Shown one piece after another: positions 1-8,147 of a stretch of 64,000 nt of DNA. The position numbers and the translations under genes are program-made. Source of the DNA: Gordonia prachuapensis. GTDB lineage: Bacteria > Actinomycetota > Actinomycetes > Mycobacteriales > Mycobacteriaceae. The stretch lies in assembly GCF_036350515.1 (NCBI RefSeq), contig NZ_JAZDUE010000007.1, positions 1 to 64,000 of the forward strand, in the 5' to 3' direction. Position 1 is the stretch's first letter. Each line of letters opens with the position of its first letter. The notes beneath the pieces were generated by a model, which saw nothing but the letters and a program-made list of their open reading frames with translations, was not told the origin of the DNA and did no database searches.

Positions 1-100
1 GATCTCGGGCGACCTGGGCGATCGGCTTACCCGTCTCCTCGACGATCCGGACCGCCCCATCACGAAACTCCCGGTCGTACTTCTTGCGCTTCTCTGGCAT
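1..100 (-). CDS. IS3-family transposase OrfA, N-terminal fragment at window edge
   Basis: Reading leftward from the ATG at 98-100, the peptide begins MPEKRKKYDREFRDGAVRIV and continues ETGKPIAQVARD to the window edge. This is the start of the helix-turn-helix domain (HTH_Tnp_1) of IS3-group OrfA proteins, which bind the ends of the element. An AGGAGC ribosome site lies just upstream. Only 33 codons are visible, so the subfamily cannot be named. The frame is open upstream into the neighbouring reductase-like gene, so the element end lies roughly at 100-145. Confidence 0.75.
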   Translation of the reverse strand, partial: MPEKRKKYDREFRDGAVRIVEETGKPIAQVARD

Positions 101-760
101 CGTGCTCCTCATTATCGATGCCTCTACGGTTCGGGGGGGAACCTCAGAGATCACCTCGTAGACCAGGTGGGTCGCCGTGGACGTGGGTGTGACGCTGCGC
201 TGCGCGAGTGTGCGCGGCACACCGTCGACGAACAACGGCGTGCCCGAACCGAGTACGACCGGGGCGAGGTGCAGCGAGAGGATGTCGACCAATCCTTCGG
301 CGAGTGCGGAACCGACGGTGGCCCCACCACCCATCACGATGACGTCGAGGTCCTCGCCGCGGGCGTGGGTCGCCGCCTCGGCTCGCTCACGTGCCGCGGC
401 GACGGCATCTTCTATGCCGGTGGTGACGAATGTCCAGTCCATGTCGGTGAGACGTACGGTCTCCGGCGGTGAACCGGTGACGACGACGAAGGACGGCTTG
501 CCGACCTCGCCGGCGCCGTAGCCGACCTCGTCGTCCCAGCCGCCCGGTCCGTCGACCACGTCGAACAGCCGGCGTCCGAGGATGACCGCACCCGACTTGG
601 CCGTCGACTCGGCGAGGAGTCGCCGGTCGTCGGGATCGTCGGAGAACGCCCAGGTGTGCAGTGCTTCTCCGCCGGTGCCCAGGCCGTTGTCCGGCCCCGG
701 GTCGGGTCCGGTGACGAAGCCGTCGAGGGAGATGGAGATGTCGGCGATGATCCGGGTCAT
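101..760 (-). pseudogene. RibD C-terminal/dihydrofolate-reductase-like protein, 3' end replaced by IS element
   Basis: Translation from the ATG at 758-760 gives MTRIIADISISLDGFVTGPD, then ILGRRLFD, DVIVMGGGATVGSALAEGLVD and a C-terminal STATHLVYEV. These are the typical blocks of the RibD_C/DHFR-like family (NADPH-dependent reductases of about 190-200 residues). After LVYEV, where the family normally ends within a few residues, no stop follows. The frame runs on through EVPPRTVEAS into the transposase ATG at 100. The last few residues and the stop codon appear to have been displaced by the insertion. It lies 39 bp after the MaoC hydratase on the same strand, with no clear ribosome site. It may still be functional, because the conserved core is complete. 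Confidence 0.75.
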
Positions 761-799
761 GTCAGTACAGACCCGGATGACCGCCCGCAGTCATCGGTG

Positions 800-1663
800 T
801 CAGCGGTCGGTGGCGAGGACGACGTTGCCGAGCGCCGGTGCGCCATCCCGGTCGGCAACCGATGCCGTGATCAGGAGGCGGCCGCCTTCCTCCCAGACGT
901 CGACATCGAGGGTCTCACCGGGGAAGACGACACCGGCGAAGGTCGCCGAGAAGTCCGCGACACGGGCGACGTCTCCGTCCAGGAGTGCGTCCGTCACGGC
1001 GCGGCACACACTTCCGTACGTGCACAGGCCGTGCAGGATCGGTCGCGGGAACCCGGCGTTCGCGGCGAAACCCGGATCGGAGTGCAGTGGGTTGCGGTCG
1101 CCGCACAGCCGGTACAGCAGCGCCTGTTGCGGCAGCGTCGGCACCGAGATCCGATGATCGGGTGCCCGGTCCGGGTAGGCCACCTTGTTCGACGATCCAC
1201 GCTCACCGCCGAAGCCGCCCTCGCCTTTGGCGAAGATCGACGAGCGGGTGGTCCACAGTGGTTCGCCTGCGTCATCGGTCGTCACGGTTTCCTGGATGAT
1301 GACCGCAGCCGACCCCTTGTCCTGCACCTCGACGATCGAGGTCCGGCTCGTCGCCTTGCCTGCGGCCGGCAGCGGACGATGTGCGATCACCTGCTGGGAA
1401 CCGTGCACCACCTTGGCCAGATCGATGTCGATGCCGGGGAATGACACCTTCGGCGGTTCGGTGGCATGGAACGTGGCGGCGACGGTGGCGAACGACGGCA
1501 ACACCTTTGGTGACGTGTCGTCGACGTAGGCCAGACCGACCGCGTCCATCGGGTCGGAGGCAGCGCCGACGGCGAGGTGGTACAATGCGACGTCGGATGC
1601 CGCCCATTCGAAGCTGACCTCGGGGAGTTCGGCACCGACGGCGACGGCGGGATCGATGGGCAC
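800..1663 (-). CDS. MaoC-family 2-enoyl-CoA hydratase, double hotdog (Rv3538/Hsd4B-like)
   Basis: A 287-residue protein with two hotdog halves. The N-terminal half is FAS1/MaoC-N-like. The C-terminal half carries the hydratase motif as LCGDRNPLHSDPGFAANAGF, with Asp and His in the hydratase-II pattern, followed by PILHGLCTYG. Length and position beside kstD match M. tuberculosis Rv3538, a 2-enoyl-CoA hydratase of the cholesterol regulon. It would hydrate an unsaturated steroid-CoA or side-chain enoyl-CoA. It starts at GTG (1661-1663), 5 bp after kstD, with AGGAG upstream, so it is co-transcribed and probably KstR-controlled through the kstD promoter. The exact substrate is inferred. Confidence 0.85.
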   Translation of the reverse strand: MPIDPAVAVGAELPEVSFEWAASDVALYHLAVGAASDPMDAVGLAYVDDTSPKVLPSFATVAATFHATEPPKVSFPGIDIDLAKVVHGSQQVIAHRPLPAAGKATSRTSIVEVQDKGSAAVIIQETVTTDDAGEPLWTTRSSIFAKGEGGFGGERGSSNKVAYPDRAPDHRISVPTLPQQALLYRLCGDRNPLHSDPGFAANAGFPRPILHGLCTYGSVCRAVTDALLDGDVARVADFSATFAGVVFPGETLDVDVWEEGGRLLITASVADRDGAPALGNVVLATDR

Positions 1664-1668
1664 GGTGT

Positions 1669-3420
1669 TCAGGCTCCTGTAGTGGTCGAGGTGGATGGGG
1701 TGGACGCTGCTTTCGATGCGGCGTCGAGGGCAGCGAGGTAGCCGAAAACGAGTGCGGGACCGATGGTTGCGCCGGGCCCGGCGTAGGTGTGTCCCATCAC
1801 CGGTGCGCTGGTGTTACCCGCAGCGTAGAGGCCGTCGATGATCGATCCGTCGGGCCGCAACGCGCGTCCGGCGGCGTCGGTGTCGATGCCGCCCTTGGTG
1901 CCGAGATCTCCCGGCACCATCTTGACCGCGTAGAACGGCGCCTTGGTGAGTGCACCGAGACTCGGGTTCGGTTTGTTGGTGATGTCACCGTAGTAGTGAT
2001 CGTATCCGCTTGTGCCGCGGCCGAAGTCGGCGTCGACACCGGACCGGGCGAAGCCGTTGAACCGCTCGGTGGTGTTCGCGAGCGCGTCGGCGGGCACGTC
2101 GATCTTGTCGGCGAGTTCGCGTATCGAGTCGGCCTTGACGACGACGCCTGCCTCGAACCATTTCTTCGGAAGGGGTTGGCGCGCATTGACTCCGGCGAAC
2201 AGATACCGGTTGCGGCAGGTCTGGTCCATGATCAGCCACGACGGTACGTTCTCACCGGGGCTCTCGCCGTGGCCGAAGTCGCCGCCGTACATCTGATGGA
2301 CGGCCTCGACATACGGCAGCGACTCGTTCATGAACCGTTCGCCGCGAACGTTGACGATGAACGTGCCGGGGACCGACCGCTCCGACAGTGCGAACCACGG
2401 TCCGCGGGGCAGCGGGATCGTCGGACCCCACCACGAGTCGTCCATCAGAGACACGGCCGCACCGACTTTGAGTCCGGCGGTGATTCCGTCACCCGTGTTG
2501 GACGGTGCGCCGGTCGTCCAGTCCGACCCGATCGGCTCGCGCTGGTACTTCTGCCGCATCTCCGCATTGTGCTCGAAGCCGCCGCAGGCGAGGATCACGC
2601 CGTGGCGGGCGTGGATCGGGAACTGTGTGCCGTCGGATTCCGCCAGCACCCCGACCACGCGGCCGTCGTCGGTGAGGAGGTCGGCCAGGCCGGTGTTGAG
2701 CTTCAGCGGCACGCCGAGTTGCCGCGCCCCGAGCAGTAATTCCGCTGCCAGTGCGGCACCCATCGCGATCAGCTTCTTACCGCGGGAACGGGCCCAGAAG
2801 AAGCGGGCGCCGACCTTGGCCATCCGCGCCGGGCCTCGCCAGTGCCGCATACCGGTGTTGAGCCAGCGGTAGTCCGACTGCAGCACCACCATGTTGAGCG
2901 GCGCCTTGGTGTACTGCGGGTGCAGCGTCTTCAGGTCGTCGCCGAGTGCTCGGGCATCGAACGGACGCGGCTCCACCGACCGTCCGGCCAGTCGGCCGCC
3001 GGGTGCCTCGGGGTAGTAGTCGGAATAGTTCTTGACCCACTCGAGGTCGAGCGGCGCATGCTTCATCAAGAAATCGAGCGCCTCGGGGCCGCGATCGATG
3101 TAGGCGTCGATCTTCTCCGCGGGCGCGTGTTCGCCGATGATCGCATGCACATATTCGCGGGCCTTCTCCACGGTGTCGTCCACGCCGTCGCGCTTGAGCA
3201 CCGAGTTGTTCGGAATCCAGACACCGCCGCCCGACCGCGACGTCGAGCCACCCCAGTACGGGGACTTCTCGATGATGACGGTCTTCAGACCACTCGCGGC
3301 CGCGGTGATGGCCGCGCTGAGTCCGGCGGCACCGGCGCCTACGACGATGACGTCGTAGGTTTCCGCGCTGGTCTCCGGGGTGGAAGTGGTCTGGTCTGTC
3401 GGTTCGGTCGCGCCGGCCAT
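1669..3420 (-). CDS. kstD: 3-ketosteroid-delta1-dehydrogenase
   Basis: A 583-residue FAD flavoprotein that introduces the 1(2) double bond into ring A of 3-ketosteroids, a step leading to opening of ring B. The N-terminus has the FAD-binding YDVIVVGAGAAGLSAA (GxGxxG at about 28-33) and GGSTSRSGGG. The C-terminus has HTYAGPGATIGPAL, whose Tyr546 and Gly550 match the catalytic Tyr487/Gly491 of Rhodococcus KstD1. The ATG at 3420 is preceded by GAAGGG. An in-frame GTG lies 7 codons upstream. The two KstR-type boxes at 3445-3480 are in its promoter. It heads an operon with the MaoC hydratase and is divergent from the patatin-like gene. Confidence 0.92.
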   Translation of the reverse strand: MAGATEPTDQTTSTPETSAETYDVIVVGAGAAGLSAAITAAASGLKTVIIEKSPYWGGSTSRSGGGVWIPNNSVLKRDGVDDTVEKAREYVHAIIGEHAPAEKIDAYIDRGPEALDFLMKHAPLDLEWVKNYSDYYPEAPGGRLAGRSVEPRPFDARALGDDLKTLHPQYTKAPLNMVVLQSDYRWLNTGMRHWRGPARMAKVGARFFWARSRGKKLIAMGAALAAELLLGARQLGVPLKLNTGLADLLTDDGRVVGVLAESDGTQFPIHARHGVILACGGFEHNAEMRQKYQREPIGSDWTTGAPSNTGDGITAGLKVGAAVSLMDDSWWGPTIPLPRGPWFALSERSVPGTFIVNVRGERFMNESLPYVEAVHQMYGGDFGHGESPGENVPSWLIMDQTCRNRYLFAGVNARQPLPKKWFEAGVVVKADSIRELADKIDVPADALANTTERFNGFARSGVDADFGRGTSGYDHYYGDITNKPNPSLGALTKAPFYAVKMVPGDLGTKGGIDTDAAGRALRPDGSIIDGLYAAGNTSAPVMGHTYAGPGATIGPALVFGYLAALDAASKAASTPSTSTTTGA

Positions 3421-3444
3421 CGGGGTCCCTTCATGCGCCACGGG

Positions 3445-3480
3445 TGGAACGTGTTCTCCCTAGAATTAGAACATGTTATA
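3445..3480. promoter_or_regulatory. Two KstR-type operators in the kstD promoter
   Basis: TAGAACATGTTATA at 3467-3480 fits the published KstR palindrome TNNAACNNGTTNNA perfectly. TGGAACGTGTTCTC at 3445-3458 fits at all positions but the last. They lie 25-60 bp upstream of the kstD ATG, where a repressor would block transcription. KstR is the TetR-type repressor of cholesterol catabolism. The site could also influence the divergent patatin-like gene. No kstR gene lies in the window. Confidence 0.85.
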
Positions 3481-3656
3481 GAAATGGGGCGCCAGAGGTA
3501 TTGGGTGATGGTCTCTGCGCCTCCCTTCGCAGCGTCGGGTCGTCCGATCGTATGAGCACGTCGAACCCGGCTTCGTGGTTTCGGGGAATTGCCCGTCGAA
3601 CCTGCGTGTAATGGGTATCAGAAGGTCGTCGGACCAACCTGGCCGGGAGCGTAGCC

Positions 3657-5945
3657 ATGACCGATTCCGCGCAATCTGAACTCCGCATCGCCCTCGTGCT
3701 CAACGGCGGCGTCAGTCTCGCCGTGTGGATCGGTGGCGTGGTACACGAGTTGAACCGGCTGAGGGAGGCGTCGCGGGGTGGTGGAGTTTCCGCAGCATGG
3801 TCGGACCTGCTCGGGCCCGAGAAGCTGGACCGGCGGGTCGTCATCGATCTGATCGCCGGAACCAGCGCAGGCGGACTCAACGGCGCCGTGCTGGCGACGG
3901 CGATCGCGCATGGCACCCGGATGCCGCACATGTTGAACGAAGTGTGGCTTGAAGCGGCGTCGCTCGAGCAGGACGCGCTCATCCACAACAATCCGGAGAA
4001 CGCGACGTCGGTTCTCGACGGCGCGTTCTTCAAGGGAAGGATCGACGACGTCCTCGAGGGTGTGATCACGCCGTGCTCGGACGACCAGCAGCCCGTGCAC
4101 GCCGACCGCGGCGACGATTGTGTTCTGCTCATGACCGCCACGGCCCTCGACGCAGCCGTGACGACACGGGAACTCGCCGGTGGTGAGACCGTCGGCGTGC
4201 GAGACGGTCGACGGGTGTACAAGTTCGAGCGCCGCCGACAACCACCGGGCATCAGCGACATCTGCCACTTCGCGACGGTCGAACCACTCGCGACCGCCAT
4301 GCGGGCCACGGCCTCGTTCCCGGTGGCTTTCGACCCGGTCGCCGAAACCACCGAGCTCGCATTACGCGGCGCCGACGGGTCGATCCGGGATCGGCGATGG
4401 CTTGTGGACGGCGGCGTGCTCGACAACGCGCCGTTCGAACCGCTCCTTGACGCCTTACTGGAGCGCCCCATCACCGCGCCGCAGGAACGGGTCGTCGTCT
4501 ACGTGACTCCCGGCGCGGAAGATACGTCCGCTCAGACGGTGTCGGAGCCGGGGCCGATGCCGAACCTGAAGACGATCCTCGGGGGTGTCCTCGACGCCTT
4601 CCGTCAGCCGGATCAGCGCCTCGATCACGACCGCCTGGAAGACGCCTTCACGACGATGAATCTGTCGGTGTCGCAGCCGCACACGGTCCTGCGCAACCTG
4701 CTTTTCGGCCAAGGAGAGAATGCCGGAGACAACACCCGGGTGAACGCGCCACAGCTCATGACCGCAGCCGAGTGCCTGATGGCCCAGTACCGGCTGTCAC
4801 GCGCAGAGGCGGCGGAACGAGTGATGTCGCGGGCGCGTCGCGGTGGGCGCATCACCTTCGCGCCCGCGTCGCCGCCCACCCTGACGCCCGAGGAACTGCC
4901 GGGAGTTCCGGATTCCATTGGGGTCGGGGACGTCTGGACGTGGGGTGTACCGACGGCCGCACGTGTGCTGCGCTGGCTCGGGCGGGCCGTATCCGACGCC
5001 GGGCTCGGCGGAGGCGACGATCTGACCGAACTGCGAAGTGCGATCGCCACGGCGCGACGACTGGTCACCGTCCTAACCTCTCAGCGCGATGAGGTGATCA
5101 AGGTGCCCGACGACATGTCCTTGCCGGAGCCTGACCTCATCCGGTGGCAGATCGAGCAGTTGGCGAAGTTCTACCAAGCCAGCGAATCCGCGCTGAGCGA
5201 GGTGATGGGTGCGGTCCGCACTGCTGCGGACCCGTTCATGCCGGTGGGCGAGGGTGGTCAGGCGATCGATGTCGCCGAACTGCTCGTCGCTCTCGAGGTG
5301 CTCTACTGCAGTTTCAATTGGGGTGGCGCCGAATTCGACACGCCCCGATTCCGGTACGTTCACATGACCCCTGCGGCATCACGGCCGCTCGGGTTCCCCG
5401 TCGATTCGGTGTCGCCGCCTGGTTCCGGTTCGGGGACCGGCGAACCGGAGATGGTTTGGCCGAAAGGGAAGCTCTACGGCGAGCAGTGGGGGAACTTCGG
5501 TGCCTTTGCGAGTCGGAACGGTCGTACACACGATTGGCGTTGGGGTCGTCTCGATTGCGTCGAGATGATGGTCAGTCATCTGATGCGAGACGCCGAACCG
5601 GGCGACATCGAGTCCGCCAAAAGGCAACTCGTCGAAGAGATTCTGGCGGACGAGAAGTCCACTCTCGACGAGATCATCTCGAGCACAACAACGTCGAGAT
5701 CGATGACGACTGCCGGCCTGTTCGAACTGTGGCATCGAAAAGAAGGTAAGAAGGCACTCGGGGATCTGCTGAAGAGCGTGGATTCGACCCTGGAGAAGGC
5801 CGGCATCCCGACATGGATGCAGTACATTCGCTTCGCGCCCACGGCGAGTCTGAGAGTTGTCGCGCCCGCGGTGGCGGTCAAGCGGCGGTGGGACGGGACC
5901 CGCAGGTCCGTCGGGAAGTTGGTGAGTCGGATCCGCGGCCGGTGA
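3657..5945 (+). CDS. Patatin-like phospholipase/lipase with long C-terminal region (DUF3376 type)
   Basis: A 762-residue protein. The N-terminal 300 residues are a patatin domain: glycine-rich oxyanion region LVLNGGVSLAVWIGG, nucleophile elbow GTSAGG (Ser70), and catalytic Asp251 in VDGGVLDN. It should therefore be a Ser/Asp lipid acyl-hydrolase. The remaining 450 residues match the arrangement of actinobacterial patatin-like proteins with DUF3376, whose C-terminal role is unknown. No signal peptide is seen, so it is probably cytoplasmic or membrane-associated. It sits between kstD and hsaE, which are close neighbours in M. tuberculosis. It could release steroid esters or remodel lipids during growth on sterols, but that link rests only on position. 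Confidence 0.85.
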   Translation: MTDSAQSELRIALVLNGGVSLAVWIGGVVHELNRLREASRGGGVSAAWSDLLGPEKLDRRVVIDLIAGTSAGGLNGAVLATAIAHGTRMPHMLNEVWLEAASLEQDALIHNNPENATSVLDGAFFKGRIDDVLEGVITPCSDDQQPVHADRGDDCVLLMTATALDAAVTTRELAGGETVGVRDGRRVYKFERRRQPPGISDICHFATVEPLATAMRATASFPVAFDPVAETTELALRGADGSIRDRRWLVDGGVLDNAPFEPLLDALLERPITAPQERVVVYVTPGAEDTSAQTVSEPGPMPNLKTILGGVLDAFRQPDQRLDHDRLEDAFTTMNLSVSQPHTVLRNLLFGQGENAGDNTRVNAPQLMTAAECLMAQYRLSRAEAAERVMSRARRGGRITFAPASPPTLTPEELPGVPDSIGVGDVWTWGVPTAARVLRWLGRAVSDAGLGGGDDLTELRSAIATARRLVTVLTSQRDEVIKVPDDMSLPEPDLIRWQIEQLAKFYQASESALSEVMGAVRTAADPFMPVGEGGQAIDVAELLVALEVLYCSFNWGGAEFDTPRFRYVHMTPAASRPLGFPVDSVSPPGSGSGTGEPEMVWPKGKLYGEQWGNFGAFASRNGRTHDWRWGRLDCVEMMVSHLMRDAEPGDIESAKRQLVEEILADEKSTLDEIISSTTTSRSMTTAGLFELWHRKEGKKALGDLLKSVDSTLEKAGIPTWMQYIRFAPTASLRVVAPAVAVKRRWDGTRRSVGKLVSRIRGR

Positions 5946-6097
5946 AACGGGCTCCACGCCGCGCCTGTCGTCCCACTGGCTGGGTTTGTCCCTGCACTTT
6001 CTGGCGCGGTGCTCCTACTCTCGATCCGGCAGCCAGGTGACCTGTGGCGGGCGCCGAGAACGAGGTTTGACGAATCACGAGCACTGTGTCGCCAATC

Positions 6098-6128
6098 TGC
6101 AACATGTTCTAAACTAGAACACGTTCAC
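6098..6128. promoter_or_regulatory. Tandem KstR-type operators upstream of hsaE
   Basis: TGCAACATGTTCTA (6098-6111) matches TNNAACNNGTTNNA perfectly. TAGAACACGTTCAC (6115-6128) matches at all but the last base. The two boxes are separated by 3 bp and end 20 bp before the hsaE GTG. They predict KstR repression of the hsaE-hsaG-hsaF operon. Confidence 0.87.
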
Positions 6129-6148
6129 CCGATGGGAATGGAGACGAA

Positions 6149-6937
6149 GTGGCGGTCGACCAGGCAATACGTGAGCAGATCGCGGCCGAACTGTGGAACG
6201 CGGAGCAGTCGGCGGTGGCAATCGATCGTCCTACTGATTCCCACGCGGGCCTCGATGTAGTCGACGCGTATGAGATCCAGTTGATCAACATTCGTAAACG
6301 CCTGGACGCCGGCGCGAAGGTCGCCGGACACAAGGTGGGCCTCGCATCGGAGGCCATGCAGAAGATGATGAACGTCGACGAGCCTGACTACGGGCATCTG
6401 CTCGACGAGATGCAGTACTTCGAGAAGACCCCGATCGATGCCGGGAAGCTGTGCTTTCCGCGGGTGGAGGTCGAGGTCGGGTTCATCCTCGGCAAAGATC
6501 TGCCCGGTGCGGGCTGCACCAACGACGACGTCATCGATGCGGTCGAGTGGGTGGTGCCGTCGATCGAACTGATCGACTCGCGGATCACCGATTGGAAGAT
6601 CACGCTGTGCGACACGATCGCCGACAACGCATCATCGTGCGGCTGGATTCTGGGCGAGCAGCGTGTCCCGATCAGCGAGATCGACACCGGCGACATCGAT
6701 GCGGTGTTGCACCGTAATGGGGAGATCGTGGCGAAGGGCAATTCGTCGGCGGTGCTCGGCCACCCGCTCAATGCTGTGTCGTGGTTGGCGCGCAAGGTGG
6801 AGAGCTTCGGGGTGCGGCTACGCAAGGGAGATGTGATTTTGCCTGGTACCGCGACCCGTGCCATCGATATCAGCTCGGGTGACCATTTCGTGGCCGAGTT
6901 CGCCGGCCTCGGGTCGGTCACCCTCGACTTCGACTAA
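6149..6937 (+). CDS. hsaE: 2-hydroxyhexa-2,4-dienoate (2-oxopent-4-enoate-type) hydratase HsaE
   Basis: A 262-residue member of the MhpD/DmpE hydratase family. It adds water to the 2-hydroxydienoate released from steroid rings C/D or A/B cleavage, giving 4-hydroxy-2-oxoacid. Diagnostic blocks are VAGHKVGLAS, the metal-ligand region RVEVEVGFILGKDL with paired Glu, IELIDSR, and the C-terminal GDVILPGT. Length matches M. tuberculosis HsaE (about 261). It starts at GTG with GGAGACGAA upstream, directly after the KstR boxes. It is first of the hsaE-hsaG-hsaF set but is separated from hsaG by a 304-bp repeat block. Confidence 0.92.
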   Translation: MAVDQAIREQIAAELWNAEQSAVAIDRPTDSHAGLDVVDAYEIQLINIRKRLDAGAKVAGHKVGLASEAMQKMMNVDEPDYGHLLDEMQYFEKTPIDAGKLCFPRVEVEVGFILGKDLPGAGCTNDDVIDAVEWVVPSIELIDSRITDWKITLCDTIADNASSCGWILGEQRVPISEIDTGDIDAVLHRNGEIVAKGNSSAVLGHPLNAVSWLARKVESFGVRLRKGDVILPGTATRAIDISSGDHFVAEFAGLGSVTLDFD

Positions 6938-6938
6938 C

Positions 6939-7217
6939 AGTCCTTTGGTCTCTGAGGAGCGAGCTTGCGAGCGTCAGTCCTTTTGGTCCCTGGAGAGCGG
7001 GCGTCAGCCGTTTTGGTCCCTGGAGAGCGAGCGTCAGTCCTTTTGGTCCCTGAGGAGCGAGCTTGCGAGCGTCACGAAGGGCCGGTCCTTCGTGACGGCC
7101 CTCCGCAAGCTCCGGGCCTCCTCAGGAACCGGGGTGACTGCCCTCCGCAAGCTCCGGGCCTCCTCAGGAACCAGGTACGGCCCTCCGCAAGCTCCGGGCC
7201 TCCTCAGGAACCAGGAC
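6939..7217. repeat. REP-like inverted repeat block between hsaE and hsaG
   Basis: Four forward copies of a unit like TTTTGGTCCCTGAGGAGCGA (ending GAGCGTC) lie at about 6939-7073. A hairpin ACGAAGG-GCCGGT-CCTTCGT follows at 7074-7093. Three reverse-oriented copies built on CCTCCGCAAGCTCCGGGCCT plus CCTCAGGAACC follow at about 7094-7217. The two arms are partly complementary, so the transcript could fold into a large structure between two genes of one operon. Short open frames across the block are repeat-derived and are not taken as genes. Nothing else is seen in this gap except the hsaG ribosome site GAGAGGAG. Confidence 0.85.
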
Positions 7218-7241
7218 ACAAACCAACGAGAGGAGTTGTAA

Positions 7242-8147
7242 ATGCCAGCCAAGCTGACCGCAGCGATCATCGGGTCGGGCAACATCGGCACCGACCTGAT
7301 GTACAAGCTGCAACGATCTGAGGTCATCGAGCCCCGGTGGATGGTCGGTATCGACGCCGACTCGGAGGGCATGAAGCGAGCAGCCGACCACGGGCTGATC
7401 ACCATGAGCGGCGGTGCCGATGAGTTGCTCGGGTCGTCGGACAAGCCCGATCTGATCTTCGAGGCCACCTCAGCTTACGTGCACCGGGAGTACGCGCCGA
7501 AGTACGAGGCAGCCGGGATCACCGCTGTCGACCTCACTCCCGCGGCGGTCGGGCCCGCAGTGGTCCCTCCGGCCAATCTGCGCGAACACCTCGATGCGCC
7601 CAACACCAACATGATCACCTGTGGTGGGCAGGCGACGATTCCCATGGTGCATGCGGTGTCGTCGGTGGTGCCGGTGCCGTATGCGGAGATCGTCGCCTCG
7701 GTCGCATCGGTCTCGGCCGGGCCGGGTACCCGCGCCAACATCGACGAGTTCACCAAGACCACGTCGAAGGGTATCGAGACCATCGGCGGCGCCGTGCGCG
7801 GCAAGGCGATCATCATCCTGAATCCGGCCGACCCGCCGATGATCATGCGCGACACCATCTTCTGCGCGATACCCGAGGACGCCGACACCGACGCGATTGC
7901 CGAGTCGATCCACAAGCGTGAGGAAGAGATCCAGTCGTACGTGCCGGGCTATCGGCTGTTGCAGGACCCGCAGTTCGATCCGCCCTCGGCCATCAACGGC
8001 GGCCACGCCCGGGTGTCGATCTTCGTCGAGGTCGAAGGCGCCGGCGATTTCCTGCCGCCGTACTCGGGCAACCTCGACATCATGACCGCCGCCGCCACCA
8101 AGGTGGGCGAAGAGATCGCGAAGACGAAGTTGGGAGCCTCGGCATGA
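7242..8147 (+). CDS. hsaG: Acetaldehyde/propionaldehyde dehydrogenase, acylating (HsaG)
   Basis: A 301-residue protein that converts the aldehyde released by HsaF to acyl-CoA using NAD and CoA. In steroid ring degradation it forms propanoyl-CoA from propanal. The N-terminal Rossmann motif is AAIIGSGNIGTDLM. The catalytic Cys127 lies in MITCGGQATIP. Length and order match the DmpF/BphJ/HsaG family. It overlaps hsaF by 4 bp (ATGA), in line with the tight HsaF-HsaG complex that channels the aldehyde. The ribosome site GAGAGGAG lies just after the repeat block. Confidence 0.93.
   Translation: MPAKLTAAIIGSGNIGTDLMYKLQRSEVIEPRWMVGIDADSEGMKRAADHGLITMSGGADELLGSSDKPDLIFEATSAYVHREYAPKYEAAGITAVDLTPAAVGPAVVPPANLREHLDAPNTNMITCGGQATIPMVHAVSSVVPVPYAEIVASVASVSAGPGTRANIDEFTKTTSKGIETIGGAVRGKAIIILNPADPPMIMRDTIFCAIPEDADTDAIAESIHKREEEIQSYVPGYRLLQDPQFDPPSAINGGHARVSIFVEVEGAGDFLPPYSGNLDIMTAAATKVGEEIAKTKLGASA

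Noticed and set aside
6858..7321. Two short plus-strand open frames across the hsaE-hsaG gap
   Set aside because: Their products are repeats of SFWSLESER-like or VPGERASV-like units coded by the REP-like array, with no ribosome site.
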